DNA from: Oasisia sp. SBJ-2009
Lineage: Eukaryota > Annelida > Polychaeta > Sabellida > Siboglinidae
Direction of reading: 5' to 3'
Assembly (NCBI GenBank): GCA_964017155.1
Contig: OZ024866.1
Location: 27,540,105-27,604,104 of the forward strand
DNA length: 64,000 nt
Positions within the stretch are counted from its first letter, which is position 1. The number at the start of each line of letters is the position of its first letter. The translations under genes were made by a program, and so were the position numbers. Shown here piece after piece: positions 36,747 to 47,237 of this stretch. The notes under the pieces are model-generated. The model ran no database searches and was not told the origin of the DNA. It saw only the letters and a list, made by a program, of their open reading frames with translations.

Positions 36747-37767
36747 AAGTACCCAACACCTCGGAAAGAGAAAAGACGAAAACATGGTACTAAAAGCGGA
36801 TCAGATGCGTGTGAAAGCACTACTAACTGAGACAATTACACTTCTGTGCAAGAATGGGCTCAACTACCAGTCAGAGTTTGCCATTGAAGCGCTCATTGGC
36901 ATAACTCTTGACCAGGATGACGTGTTCCTGGTCAGCATTAAAGAGACGATACGCACCGACCTGGGTCTGGACAAAGACCTGGACTCGCCAGATGACCACA
37001 GGGAATTCCGCATAGAAGCAACACGGTCATCAGTGCATCAAGATATGAAAGATGGCCTGGACAGTGCACCTGATTTGAGTATTATGGTCCAGTTGGACAA
37101 GTCAGAGGACGATGGTCAGTTAGTGACAACTCCAAATGGCAGCAGCGCACCAGTGCCTCGAAAACTGTTTAGGTCAATGCATGGTGACAGCGGGTCCGTG
37201 GGTGATATGGGTGATACGCAAACAAGTTACTCGAGTGATTCCGCACCATCGTCAATGACATTTGCTATGCGTGATTTCGACACGGGCAGTTCAACCACAG
37301 GCGGCGGTGATACTTTGCATAGAGAACGCAGCATGGACTCATCAGACCACGTTCGTCAGCCTCCGTTAAAAAAGTCAAGGACTGTTGACGAATCCGGTGA
37401 TCGGTCGGTGAAAGAAGAGTCGGAATCGGACGACGATGTAGTTGTGATAAAAGAGGAAGCTGGTTTAGATACGTTATCGTGCCAAATGGATTCTTACAAT
37501 CGGACGGGTATGATGGACACCAGTGGCGCGTTAACGTCAAGTGGTGCTGCTACAGTGACTCAAGATACAATCAGCAGCATAGTGTCGTCAGCAGCAAACC
37601 TTCTTCCTCACTCGTTAACGTTATCCACATCGGCACCAGTGTTTCCTGGTTGTTCGACGTGGGACCAGTTGCCATCAATCAGCGCGCACTCACTACCTCA
37701 GACAACAGCAAGTCCAAGTGCATCAATGTCGGGCACACCAAGTCAACAAAGCCAGCAAATGTCACAG
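36747..37767 (+). CDS. locus B shared 5' coding exon: N-terminal module plus acidic linker
   Basis: Acceptor TTCTTTCTTACAG|AAGTAC, ATG at 36784 in a good context (AACATGG), donor GTCACAG|GTAAGG after 37767. The coding part is exactly 984 nt (328 codons), phase 0. Residues 1-56 carry the module shared with locus A (LLCKNGLNYQSEF, IEALIGITLDQDDVFLV). Beyond it the exon is Ser/Thr/Asp-rich and probably disordered, with a basic patch PPLKKSR (about residue 194), VKEE and DDDVVVIKEE (about 208-226; sumoylation-like KxE plus a hydrophobic patch flanked by acid) and a Ser/Thr/Gln-rich end. No BTB, KRAB or SCAN domain is visible. Probably a nuclear regulatory N-terminus used by all locus B isoforms. 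Confidence 0.9.
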
Positions 37768-40700
37768 GTAAGGTTATTTCATATTGTTGACTATGTAAAA
37801 GGACACCTGTGGTTAGACATATATCCTATTATTGGACAAGCATTTTGCATTAAAAATAAAAAAGTTGCTTTTGTCAAATTTGGAGAGAGAAAAAGTTAAA
37901 AGGACACCCTAGGTTAAATGGTTTTGAAAAAAAATACCCAAAATGGTTTATTACAATTTATTATTAATTGTATGTTTACTACCAATAAATGTAACTTTTA
38001 TAACAACTTATGTCTGAATGACTTATGAATCGAACATGTCATATCAAGTTATCATATGCAGTATGAAATCTTTGACTACCATTTTCTAAAACACTTTTTT
38101 ATTTTGATTTGTAAAAGTGGATTATCTCTGGAGTAATTATGCTATCTACGGTGCACAATTATCAAACACTTCAATAGTTCAAATGATTGGCCTGTATTTT
38201 GTATTTTTTTCGTATATTCACAGAAATATTTTTTTATTGATTTTTTCTCTCTAGAATTGTAAGTATTTATATCCTCATAAAAGAGTGGCAGCATTTCCAA
38301 ATTTGTCAATATTTGTTTTGAAAAGGCAGAATTTTTTTTTTTTACCATGAAAACAAGGGATCTGGCTAAAAAAAGTTCAACGTTTTTTATTTGACCCATT
38401 ATATATGTTGGAAAATAAAAATAAACTTTTTGGCACATTAAAAATATCCCTATCTACCTGCCTTTTATATTCTTAAATTTTACTTTGTCCAAGAAAGGAA
38501 AGTATGTCTTGACTGCAGGTGTGATGTTGAAAGCCAGGATGTAGGTTACTTTTCCTGTGTTTGGTTTATATCAACTCTGATGCTGGAATCCTAATTGAGT
38601 TAGATGTATAATTTTGTGTAGGTAATCATCTTGAAAAGAAGATCAATAGAAACTAGAAGAAAAGAAACTAGTGTAATCATGTAGAAGGACAACATTTCAG
38701 AAACAACATTTTTTTCAGTACTTTTTGGTACTTTCTTTTTATCTTAAATTTTTTTCTGCGTACATAACACAGTATGAAGTACTTACTAAAATAATTGGCC
38801 TTTCTTAGACTGAGAGAACATCTTGAATGCTTAAATTGGAAAATTGTAATGATTCTACAAGAAACATTTGGCAAACAATCTTATTGATATGTAAGGGCAT
38901 TCCTTCTGTCACCAATTCTTTTTTTGGAAGTTGTCACACACGTACAGTTGTGTTTCATAAAAATACGCATATTTTTCACTGAAATTGTTAGTTTAAAATT
39001 ACAATTTCTTGTACCTGGGCAGTGGTTATTTATTTTCAATCATGGATGATTTCTAGATGAAACAGTGATATTTAAAAAATAATTATAAAAAATATTTGTT
39101 CCACACTATTAAAGACTGCCCTTTCGCATCATCTATTTCCCCAGTTCTGGGCATAAGGTAAGTAGCAAAGTATCCTAGATCCTGGCTTTGTTAAAATGTT
39201 GCCATCTGTGTGCTTTTACTCATACTTTTGTTAGTTGATTGTGAATTTAGCTATTTTATTATGTGAAGTTTAAGGCCGATATTAACTTGGGAAGTGAACT
39301 GAACAAATTATTACAAAGATTTGAAAAAATAGCAACAGTTTCAGATGGTAACATTTGTAGTTCTTTTCATCAAAAATAATGTTTGGTTGCATATTATACG
39401 GGTATTAGAATAGTTACCTAATAAACTGTACTTTTACCTCTATTGTGACAATATGTACATAATCAGTTTATAACCCTTGCTGTGCATTGTTTGAAACAGT
39501 GTTTTCTGTGGTTCACACAGTGCCCCACATAAGACAGTATGCTAGACTAAAGAAAATATATAAAAGTACACTTTTACAGTTGTAAAAATATTGCATAAGT
39601 GTATGTATTGAGTTACCATCACATGTCTTAGGTAATCTCAAATAAGGATAGCCCAAATAGTATGCAACCAAACTGAAATTTTTGAATGAGTTACTATGAA
39701 TGACATTAATTTTATGTGTTTCATGGTGAACTGACAGTCAATGAAAACATGCCAAGAAAGTAATTTCATTAAGAAAATTATTATCGTAGAAAAATATTCC
39801 TTCAACAAATATGAGCCAACTATCAAAGTTAACAACTGTTTACGATATTATTATTAGGTCATTTTAAGGCTTAGAATAAATCAGTTTGAAGCAAAATTAA
39901 AAACAATCCTAGTTGTACACTAGTAGTCATTCTACAGTAGCAAGTTATTATTTTCAAAAAGCAGGTTGCTTTTCCCTAGCTGAGCCTACAAATTTGGTAG
40001 TGTGATTGGTATACATGTATAGTGACATTAGCTCAAAAGTTTTGATTCTAAACCTTTACATATCTACGTTACAAAGCATTTTTTCATCAGTTTTTGGCAT
40101 TTGGTTCATGTTATGCATGGTATGTTTTCTTGTGACTGTCGGTATACATGGAATACAACAGCTGCTTAATAATGCATTCACATCGTTTACATTGTACTGA
40201 AATGTGGTTTGGGCTTCATTAGTTTCTGGTTGTGTCTTCTGTGGTCTGGATATCATTCATTGACTTGCTAGTACAGTGGCCAGTTGAGTTTGTTGTCACA
40301 TGATACAGGTGTAGTTTCAAAAGAACAGAAAAGCAACTTCTTCAGATATAGTGTCTGTCTAGCTCTGAAGCTGATGCTTTATATTACTGTAGACAGGTCT
40401 GTGATACACCACAACCATGTGTGTGTGTGTTAGTGGTATGAATTTATAATATTGAATTTTAGCTGCATCTGGTTGGCAGTAGAATAGGATGCGTAACTTA
40501 CCTTTATCATCAGGAAATGTTCTGACACAGTGTAGTAGATGTGCAATTTAGCATTTTGCTTCGAGTGATATAGTCGATTTGTTGGTGGTCAAGTCGATAT
40601 TAGAAATCACCTTGCAGACCATACAGATAAGGTGACGCTGTAACTGCAGTTAGTATAAGTACTTGAAAAAGGAAACCAGTCTTTAGCATAGTGGTTCCTG

Positions 40701-41090
40701 GTGTTAGTGTGTGTCCGCGTGTCATGTATTTTGTAAAAGAGATCTCATATTTTGTATGGGGTGTGAAGTTTTATACATATTCCTCACGATTTCTTAGTAA
40801 CACAAGTTAAACACTTATTGTAAGCAAACAACATTTGTATGTCGCAGAGCTTTAATAGTACTGGGCTATATGGATAGTGGGCATCTTTTGTACTTTCTCT
40901 GTTTGCCATTTATGAGAATGTAAAACATCGCAGAACATTACTTCAAGGATATGCCGTTTGCTAACATTAACAAAGATCAACTGTATGGACTGAAAGATGG
41001 TTACTGTGGTAAAAGAAAAAGATATAGATTAACATTCAAGTACAGTATCGGTTACAGACATTGGTTACAGTGGATTTGCCTACATTTCAG
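37768..41090 (+). other. large intron of locus B before the terminal-exon array
   Basis: AT-rich, 3.3 kb. No cassette-like frame is seen. The word AAAAGGACACC recurs at 37797 and 37899 just after the donor. The start of a common regulated intron would lie here. Confidence 0.45.
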
Positions 41091-41405
41091 GGTGACTTGC
41101 CACTTACCACAACGCATTATGATCAACGAACCAAGCGAAAGCGGATGGTATTATATGATAAACTACAAATCATACAACGTCTGGAGAATGGTGAAAACCA
41201 CCAGAGAATTGCAAATGACTATGGGATTGGGCGATCAACTGTTACACAACTAGGGAGGAATAAAAGTCAGTTGTTGTCTTTTATGAGCATGGTTGATGCT
41301 CGAGAAACACTGTGGCGTAAAACTGTTAGACTGAAAGAGAACCCAAAAGATGTTACACCAAATAACCCATCTCGGTCTGAGCCTGATGACAGTCATAACT
41401 CATAA
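41091..41405 (+). CDS. locus B terminal exon T1: single CENP-B-type helix-turn-helix
   Basis: Acceptor CTACATTTCAG|GGTGAC, phase 0. The domain is recognisable as the CENP-B/pogo N-terminal HTH: KRKRMVLYDKLQIIQRLENG, then HQRIANDYGIGRSTVTQL. It is followed by LSFMSMVDARETLWRKTVRL as in T2 and T3. Where T2 and T3 continue into a second HTH (KDVAHEAAVYEW, KDIFHEQAVYQW), T1 reads KDVTPNNPSR and stops, so it keeps only one of two DNA-binding subdomains. ATTAAA occurs at 41510 and 41530. It would give a shorter isoform with weaker or different DNA contact. Confidence 0.85.
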   Translation, partial: GDLPLTTTHYDQRTKRKRMVLYDKLQIIQRLENGENHQRIANDYGIGRSTVTQLGRNKSQLLSFMSMVDARETLWRKTVRLKENPKDVTPNNPSRSEPDDSHNS

Positions 41406-41747
41406 CAGTTAGTGTGTTAATAAGAACAGGGCCAAACATTGAGAATGAAGTGGTGAATGGTGATGTTTTTTAACTGGAGACCTGTATTCGATTTTATATG
41501 AACTTTGATATTAAAATGAAGACTTTGATATTAAAGGCTTGTGTGAATCACAGGTGTTTTCACGTCTATTTTGCTGGTTGGCTGAGTAGTGTGAACTTAA
41601 AATGCACAGCTATGGTTATTGGCTGACCTAACATACATTGAGTCTTTTTGACTGGCTAGTTGCAGACTTGCAGAGAATTGATGTGGCTAGGGAACTCATA
41701 TTCTCATTAGATGAATTGCTGCTGTTCATACACTTCGTACATTTCAG

Positions 41748-42293
41748 AACCTAATGTCGAGTGTAAGGGCCTGGGATGTGAGGACACCTGTGGACATGAT
41801 GGTACCCATAGAAGGGATACCTTCCAGCAGTGAAGGAACGGTAAAACGACATCGCATTGCCCTGTGTATTCAGGACAAGTTGAGAATTATTGAGCGCCTC
41901 GAAGAAGGAGCATCACATGGTAAAGTTGCCAGGGAGTATGGAATTGGCAGATCAACAGTCGCAGACATTAAGAAAAAGAAAGACCGGGTTCGTTTGTTTG
42001 TGAGCACACTTGACACAAGAACGGCGCTAAAACGAAAGAATCTGCGTGGGGCGAAGGACGTTGCCCACGAGGCAGCAGTCTATGAATGGTATGTTGGGGA
42101 GATACTGAAGGGTACCTATGTGACTGGACCTGCTCTAGCTGAGAAGGCGAAACTCATCTATTGGCAAATGCACCACGACAAGCCGGACTTCAATCCTGAG
42201 GCATTCCGTGCAACCAATGGATGGTTGGCTTGTTTCAAAGAACGCCATGGGATTAACTTTGCGTCTAAACAACCCAGAAACACTGATGCATAG
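41748..42293 (+). CDS. locus B terminal exon T2: full CENP-B-type double HTH
   Basis: Acceptor TACATTTCAG|AACCTA, phase 0, 181 codons. A linker of about 30 residues precedes the first HTH (KLRIIERLEEGASHGKVAREYGIGRSTVADIKKKK). The basic connector KRKNLRGAKDV and the second HTH of CENP-B/Tc5 type follow (AVYEWYVGEIL, PALAEKAKLIYWQM, ATNGWLACFKERHGI). No catalytic DDE domain follows and the exon closes with a stop; AATAAA is at 42656. It looks like the DNA-binding half of a pogo/Tigger-type transposase used as a host exon. Confidence 0.9.
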   Translation, partial: NLMSSVRAWDVRTPVDMMVPIEGIPSSSEGTVKRHRIALCIQDKLRIIERLEEGASHGKVAREYGIGRSTVADIKKKKDRVRLFVSTLDTRTALKRKNLRGAKDVAHEAAVYEWYVGEILKGTYVTGPALAEKAKLIYWQMHHDKPDFNPEAFRATNGWLACFKERHGINFASKQPRNTDA

Positions 42294-43313
42294 AACAGGA
42301 CAAGCGACAACATACTATTTCTATAAACCAAACTGAATGCCATATTTATAGTTTAAAACATGTATCCTAATTTGAAAGATTTTTAATTGATTTCTGAAAG
42401 AGAAAATTAGAAGAATATTTGTCTTTGTTTATGCAGAAATGTTCTGTCAATTGAGGATTATATCGATCATTGCGTATGTGACTGCTATAAAAACAACTTA
42501 GCGATTTGAAATTTGATTCTGGCAGCTATCTAAGCTGTTTCATAGACTTTATAACTAACTAGGGAAAGCAGTATATTCTTGTGATACCAAAGTCAAGAGA
42601 AACTGTCTTGGTGTCTTGTGGATTTTAGAGCTTGGACTTGAGCAAGATTAAAACTAATAAAAAGTTGCAAGTGGATTCGTGTAATTTAACATAATTTTGT
42701 TGGGGTTATGTTGAGCTCTGTAGACATTGTTTCATGTTGTCAGAACGTGAGATGTGCATGTCAAGTGATGTTGAGCAAACAATCCTTTGTTGGCAACAAA
42801 GTGACATGTGTGCTGCTGATTCCAGTTTGATGATTGACAAGCAGGTTGACTTATGCACCATACTGAGACTGACTTAAAAACCATCTTGAATCCAGAACAT
42901 TCTACAGCTTGATAGTTGGCATCTTTTAACCATCTCTGAATTGCATAAATGCTGTGCAATACATGAGTTATGCCATGCATGCTTTGTAGAGGATGGGCTG
43001 TTTTTATGGCTAACAGTATTGTAGTTTTACTGGAAACCTGTTGTCATGTGACTAAAACAGTTCCTCTAATATTACTACCGTGCATACTTGCTGATATTAA
43101 ATTTTTTATGCAAATGATACACGCTGTGTTGAGAATGTTTACTGGGCATAGTAGCTTGTTATTTCTGATATTTTATCTCCCCAAAGCAGCGTGTTTGCTA
43201 TAAGATGGAATGTAATAATACATCAGCTTTTTCAGTGCCAGATGTGTTAAGAGGTTTTAGTTGTTAGCAAAATTGGTTCTCCACAGCACTGAATGGACTT
43301 GCATACGTTTCAG

Positions 43314-43775
43314 AATCGAAATAAACAGGCAAGGCTGACACCTAAAGAAAGGGGAAGCAAGCAGACGGTTCTGACAATTCATGATAAACTTGAGATCATC
43401 CGTCGTATTGAAAACGGGGAGAAGCAGTACAGAATTGCGAAAGAGTATGGCATTGCAAGATCGACCGTTAGTGATATTAAGAACATGAGAGCGAAGTTCC
43501 AATTGTTCTTGAGCAAGAATCACTCTCCTGATGTGTTGCAGCACAGGACAATGCGCCTGCCAAAGGACATATTTCATGAACAGGCAGTGTATCAGTGGTA
43601 CCTTGACCAAGTCAACACTGGAAATAGAGTGTCTAATGCATTTCTGCTCGCACAGGCTAAGGTCATCCATCAAGATCTTCATGGAAATGAGCCAGGCTAT
43701 GATCCAAACGTTTTCCAAATGACAACGGGATGGCTGACGCGCTTTAAAAGCCGACATGGGATTGTTACTTCCTGA
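43314..43775 (+). CDS. locus B terminal exon T3: full CENP-B-type double HTH
   Basis: Acceptor CATACGTTTCAG|AATCGA, phase 0, 153 codons. First HTH: KLEIIRRIENGEKQYRIAKEYG then IARSTVSDIKNMRAK. Connector TMRLPKDIFHEQAVYQW; second HTH with AFLLAQAKVIHQDL and MTTGWLTRFKSRHGI. The stop is TGA and AATAAA lies at 43907. It is clearly paralogous to T2, with the same domain boundaries, but much diverged, so recognition sequences may differ. Confidence 0.9.
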   Translation, partial: NRNKQARLTPKERGSKQTVLTIHDKLEIIRRIENGEKQYRIAKEYGIARSTVSDIKNMRAKFQLFLSKNHSPDVLQHRTMRLPKDIFHEQAVYQWYLDQVNTGNRVSNAFLLAQAKVIHQDLHGNEPGYDPNVFQMTTGWLTRFKSRHGIVTS

Positions 43776-44607
43776 TGCAGTAGTTGACATGTTGTCTTGT
43801 CTATAAACATACAAGTGGCACACTACTATCTATAACATGGTTTTAGTTGTTTTGATGAAGATTTATGTGTTGGTTTGGGACTGCAACTAAAATAAGACGG
43901 AACATGAATAAAACATTTCTTAGGAAATACCATCGAAGGAAATCTACCTGTAGAAATGCCAGTGAGATTCTTTGGTATAATAAGGATCATGTTTGAGATT
44001 ACTGCTTTATTTCTGTTGTCACTAGTCACCAAGAAATTATACCTGATTTCAGCATGATGCTGATCCATTACAAAATGCGGTGGGGTGACATAAATTGTTG
44101 TTTAGAGAGTTTGTTTTCAAAATAATCTTATTTTATGGGCATGCATTGACTTTGTTATCGTTCTGGTACTGTGATTCAGTCACAATTTAAAAAGTTTAAT
44201 GGTGATGTCAGTCACCTCCGTTATAGCATTGGCGTTTTCAGATGCTTATGCTGCTGTTCAAAACAGATGTGCTGATCATCAACTTTGTAAGACCCTGACA
44301 GATCTCCTGTGAAGACTGTTAAATACTATTGTGGATTTAATTTCTGATATAAAAAATTCCCACCCATTGTCTGTATGTACACACTGCCACGTGATTTAAT
44401 TTTTGGTTGAACATTTTGTGTGTACTAACCACAATGTATGAAAAATAAAAGGTATTTTTGTAAAATCTTTGGTGATTTTGATATACAGTACTATGAATGA
44501 GAGCTAATGAGTGAAAGGAGCAAAGAAAGCGACTGTGGGTCGGTGTAGCTGTCATTGATGCCAGCTGTGCTGTGCCCTATTCAGCAGCAGCCAAGTTTGT
44601 GTTGCAG

Positions 44608-44913
44608 GTTGCAATGGGGAGCATTCTGCACAGTGTCATGGCAGGAGCAGATTCACCAGTTATTGAAATTGATGGCAAAACTCACGTGCCCGACTTTGTG
44701 CCACCAACGCCAGCTAAAAGCAAGCCAACGAAACGCTGTCGTGTGTGTTATCGCAGTGGCGTGAGGAAGGAAACGAGAGTGCATTGTAGTACATGCAGCG
44801 CACACCCGGGGCTCTGTTACCCAGCATGCTATGCCCTCTATCACTCGAGACATTACTGGTCACGTGGTTATAAGATGAACCATGCTACGTCATGGGGAAC
44901 AAATATTAATTAA
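44608..44913 (+). CDS. locus B terminal exon T4: piggyBac-type cysteine-rich ribbon
   Basis: Acceptor TTTGTGTTGCAG|GTTGCA, phase 0, 101 codons. After a linker with VPPTPAKSKPTKR comes RCRVCYRSGVRKETRVHCS, then TCSAHPGLCYPACYALYHS. The spacing C-x2-C ... HC-x2-C ... PGLC-x3-C-x3-YH is that of the cysteine-rich ribbon found at the C-terminus of piggyBac transposases, which contacts terminal-repeat DNA. No piggyBac catalytic core is nearby. AATAAA is at 45120. Confidence 0.85.
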   Translation, partial: VAMGSILHSVMAGADSPVIEIDGKTHVPDFVPPTPAKSKPTKRCRVCYRSGVRKETRVHCSTCSAHPGLCYPACYALYHSRHYWSRGYKMNHATSWGTNIN

Positions 44914-45371
44914 ACTGCCAGTTAAGGTGCAAGTGTGTATTTAGGGATTTGTTAGCATTGGGACGAGAAAGCAGGTGGTTATCATTTTTTTAGGAGTTCA
45001 GTTTTTGATGAACATTGGTTAAATTGTTCGGTTGAGCTGAATTGTATCAACTTGCACACCAGGCTGAGTGAAGTTTTTAATCTGTGGACAGTTGTATGGT
45101 TATACGTGGGATTTAATTAAATAAAAAAAGTTGCAGAAATGATATTGTTGTTTTTTATTTTGTTGCAACATTCGTGATAGCATGTTAGGGCTGTGTATCC
45201 GAAGTGCTGAACATACCATGCGGTGAATAGTGGCTGTTGTACACCTGCGAGTGAAGTACCTTTTTGAGGTTAGGTACAGTGCACATACCATTACAAGTGT
45301 CTTCAGTTATTACTTCTATCAGTTGTATGTTAGGAATCTGATGGGATAACTGGCCTTCATTTTACTTGCAG

Positions 45372-45662
45372 GGAGCTGCAGGCAGTAGTACCCATAGAGG
45401 AGTCAGTGAAAAGAAACTCTACCAGTGTTCTCTCTGCTCCAAAACCGTACATACATCTTGGGGCTTGAAGGTGCACGAGCGCCTGCACCTTGGCTCGTAT
45501 CTGTACACGTGTCCGTACTGTGGTAAAGGATTCTCTGGACACAGCAATCTGCAGGGACATTTAGTGCAGCACACTGGAATACGACAGTTTAAGTGTGATC
45601 AGTGTTGGCGTGAGTTCCGATATGCGCAGGAATTGAGAAAGCACAAAGCAAAGGACCACTAG
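45372..45662 (+). CDS. locus B terminal exon Z1: three C2H2 fingers (class I)
   Basis: Acceptor TTTACTTGCAG|GGAGCT, phase 0. A linker of 15-16 residues, then three fingers joined by GSYLY and TGIRQF. Helix residues -1 to 6: TSWGLKV, GHSNLQG, YAQELRK. The third finger closes H-x4-H at the very C-terminus (KAKDH, stop). Finger 1 lacks the usual Phe (VHT in place of F-S/T). First of the zinc-finger series. Confidence 0.92.
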   Translation, partial: GAAGSSTHRGVSEKKLYQCSLCSKTVHTSWGLKVHERLHLGSYLYTCPYCGKGFSGHSNLQGHLVQHTGIRQFKCDQCWREFRYAQELRKHKAKDH

Positions 45663-45893
45663 ATACTTGGAGCCCACTTGTTGACAACTGCCGCTTCATG
45701 ACCTTGTTATGCTGGCGCCACCTAGTGACATTCAGCATAACTCAAGTTCATAGTGCACTCTAAAGCATGTCTGTGTACATTGGCATCTTTACTACCGAAC
45801 GGCTTCTAGTTTGCTACGCTGCGTCAAGCTGCAATGCTGCATTTGACTGGATGATGTAGACGCGAGGGTAATGTGGCCGTTATATTCTTGCAG

Positions 45894-46226
45894 GCACGCA
45901 GAACGCCACAACGTGCCTCTGATGGCCCGCCGAGCACAGGAAAGAAAGTCTACCAGTGTTCAATTTGTGCGAAGAGAGTGTTCAGTGCCTGCGGACTGCG
46001 CCTGCATGAACGCTTGCACAGTGGCAATTACCTGTACAGCTGTCCGTACTGTGGCAAAGGTTTCTCTGGGCATAGCAACCTGAAGGGGCATCTTGTTCAT
46101 CACACGGGAATTTTTGAGTTTAAATGCAACCTGTGTCTGCGTGAATTTCGATATGCGAAAGACTTGAAACACCACAAAGTGAAGGACCACCCAGAGTGCA
46201 AGAATGAAGCAAACGAAAAGAATTAG
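45894..46226 (+). CDS. locus B terminal exon Z2: three C2H2 fingers (class I)
   Basis: Acceptor TATTCTTGCAG|GCACGC, phase 0. An Arg/Pro/Ser linker with GKKVYQ precedes helices SACGLRL, GHSNLKG, YAKDLKH. Finger 2 is nearly the same as in Z1, so Z1 and Z2 are sisters. A charged tail ends NEKN. No clear poly(A) signal occurs before Z3, only 192 bp downstream. Confidence 0.92.
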   Translation, partial: ARRTPQRASDGPPSTGKKVYQCSICAKRVFSACGLRLHERLHSGNYLYSCPYCGKGFSGHSNLKGHLVHHTGIFEFKCNLCLREFRYAKDLKHHKVKDHPECKNEANEKN

Positions 46227-46417
46227 CTGTTGGACTTAAACTTGTGTGCGTAATGTGTCGTTTTATGCGTTGCCTATTTAGGATCGTTGTTCTTGAACTG
46301 TTGGTTGTAACATACTAAGAGGCTTATTTTATATGTGTGGTCACAGTTGTCTGCATAATAATCTGTCATTGTGACAAAACGATAACAAGATTCACACAAG
46401 GTAATTTTGTTTTGCAG

Positions 46418-46729
46418 AGCACTTCAAAGATTGCCAAACTGAGCTCGCAGTGTGGAAATCGGGCAAGCTTGAAGCGTTTTCAGTGCACTCTCTGCAGTAA
46501 AACATTTACCACCCATCTTGGGTTTAAGCTTCATGAAGGCTCACATCGCGGTGTCTTCCCGTACAAGTGTTCGTATTGTGGAAAGGGTTTCTTGGCATCG
46601 AGCAATCTACGAGGCCACCTGGTGGACCATACCGGTGTTATGGAGTTTTCGTGCTGTGTCTGTAAACGGGAGTTCCGCTATGCTAAAGACCTGAAACTCC
46701 ACCAGAAGCGCTGCAAGCAACAGGCTTAA
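46418..46729 (+). CDS. locus B terminal exon Z3: two C2H2 plus one C2HC finger (class I)
   Basis: Acceptor TTTTGTTTTGCAG|AGCACT, phase 0. Ser/Lys-rich linker; helices THLGFKL, ASSNLRG, YAKDLKL. The third finger ends HQKRC, so the last ligand is Cys. A short Lys/Gln tail and TAA follow. Confidence 0.92.
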   Translation, partial: STSKIAKLSSQCGNRASLKRFQCTLCSKTFTTHLGFKLHEGSHRGVFPYKCSYCGKGFLASSNLRGHLVDHTGVMEFSCCVCKREFRYAKDLKLHQKRCKQQA

Positions 46730-47237
46730 ACAAGGTGCCGTGTTGACAATTGACACTTGCTGATGTTTGACTGCGCATATGGTCATGAAAATATTGATTA
46801 TATCTCTGCTGGTTATAGGCAAAAATATATATTGCTGTCGGCAGACTGTCCGTGTATCTTGTGGATGATTCATGTCGACTGTGTTGTGAACTTGTGACAA
46901 AGTACCTCACTTTGTGTTCTGCTAATATTGCTTGAGAAATGGTTATGAGAAATTTTAAGACTATAAATAGTCTCGACAATACTGATGCATTCCAAATTTA
47001 GTGCATGCCTAGGAGATTTGAACTTGATTTATTTGCTGAATCAACTATATTTTAACGGAGTGTAATCATAGAACATTATACAATTGTTGATTATACAATT
47101 AAAAGAAATTGACAATAAATGGTGTTGCTGCTTGCAGATATCAGCATAGATTTACCCCAGGGCATTATTGGGTAGATTCAAATTGTCCATCTTATCGCCA
47201 TGCCCAGTTTCTAACAGTGGCTTTAAATATTTTCCAG

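Noticed and set aside
36586..36783. Upstream in-frame Met giving a 437-residue locus B protein
   Set aside because: The segment is intron read-through before a strong acceptor at 36746; the frame after 37767 is likewise intron.
36784..36951. N-terminal module as a BTB domain
   Set aside because: Too short (about 56 residues) and without the BTB motif order; similarity to insect lola is in gene layout only.
41061..43775. T1-T3 as ordinary decayed Tigger transposons
   Set aside because: No DDE domain or terminal repeats were seen around them, frames are intact, and all have phase-0 acceptors matching the shared donor.
47138..47237. Alternative acceptor at 47137 for Z4
   Set aside because: Phase-0 reading from there meets TAG after three codons; the AG at 47237 gives an open phase-0 frame.
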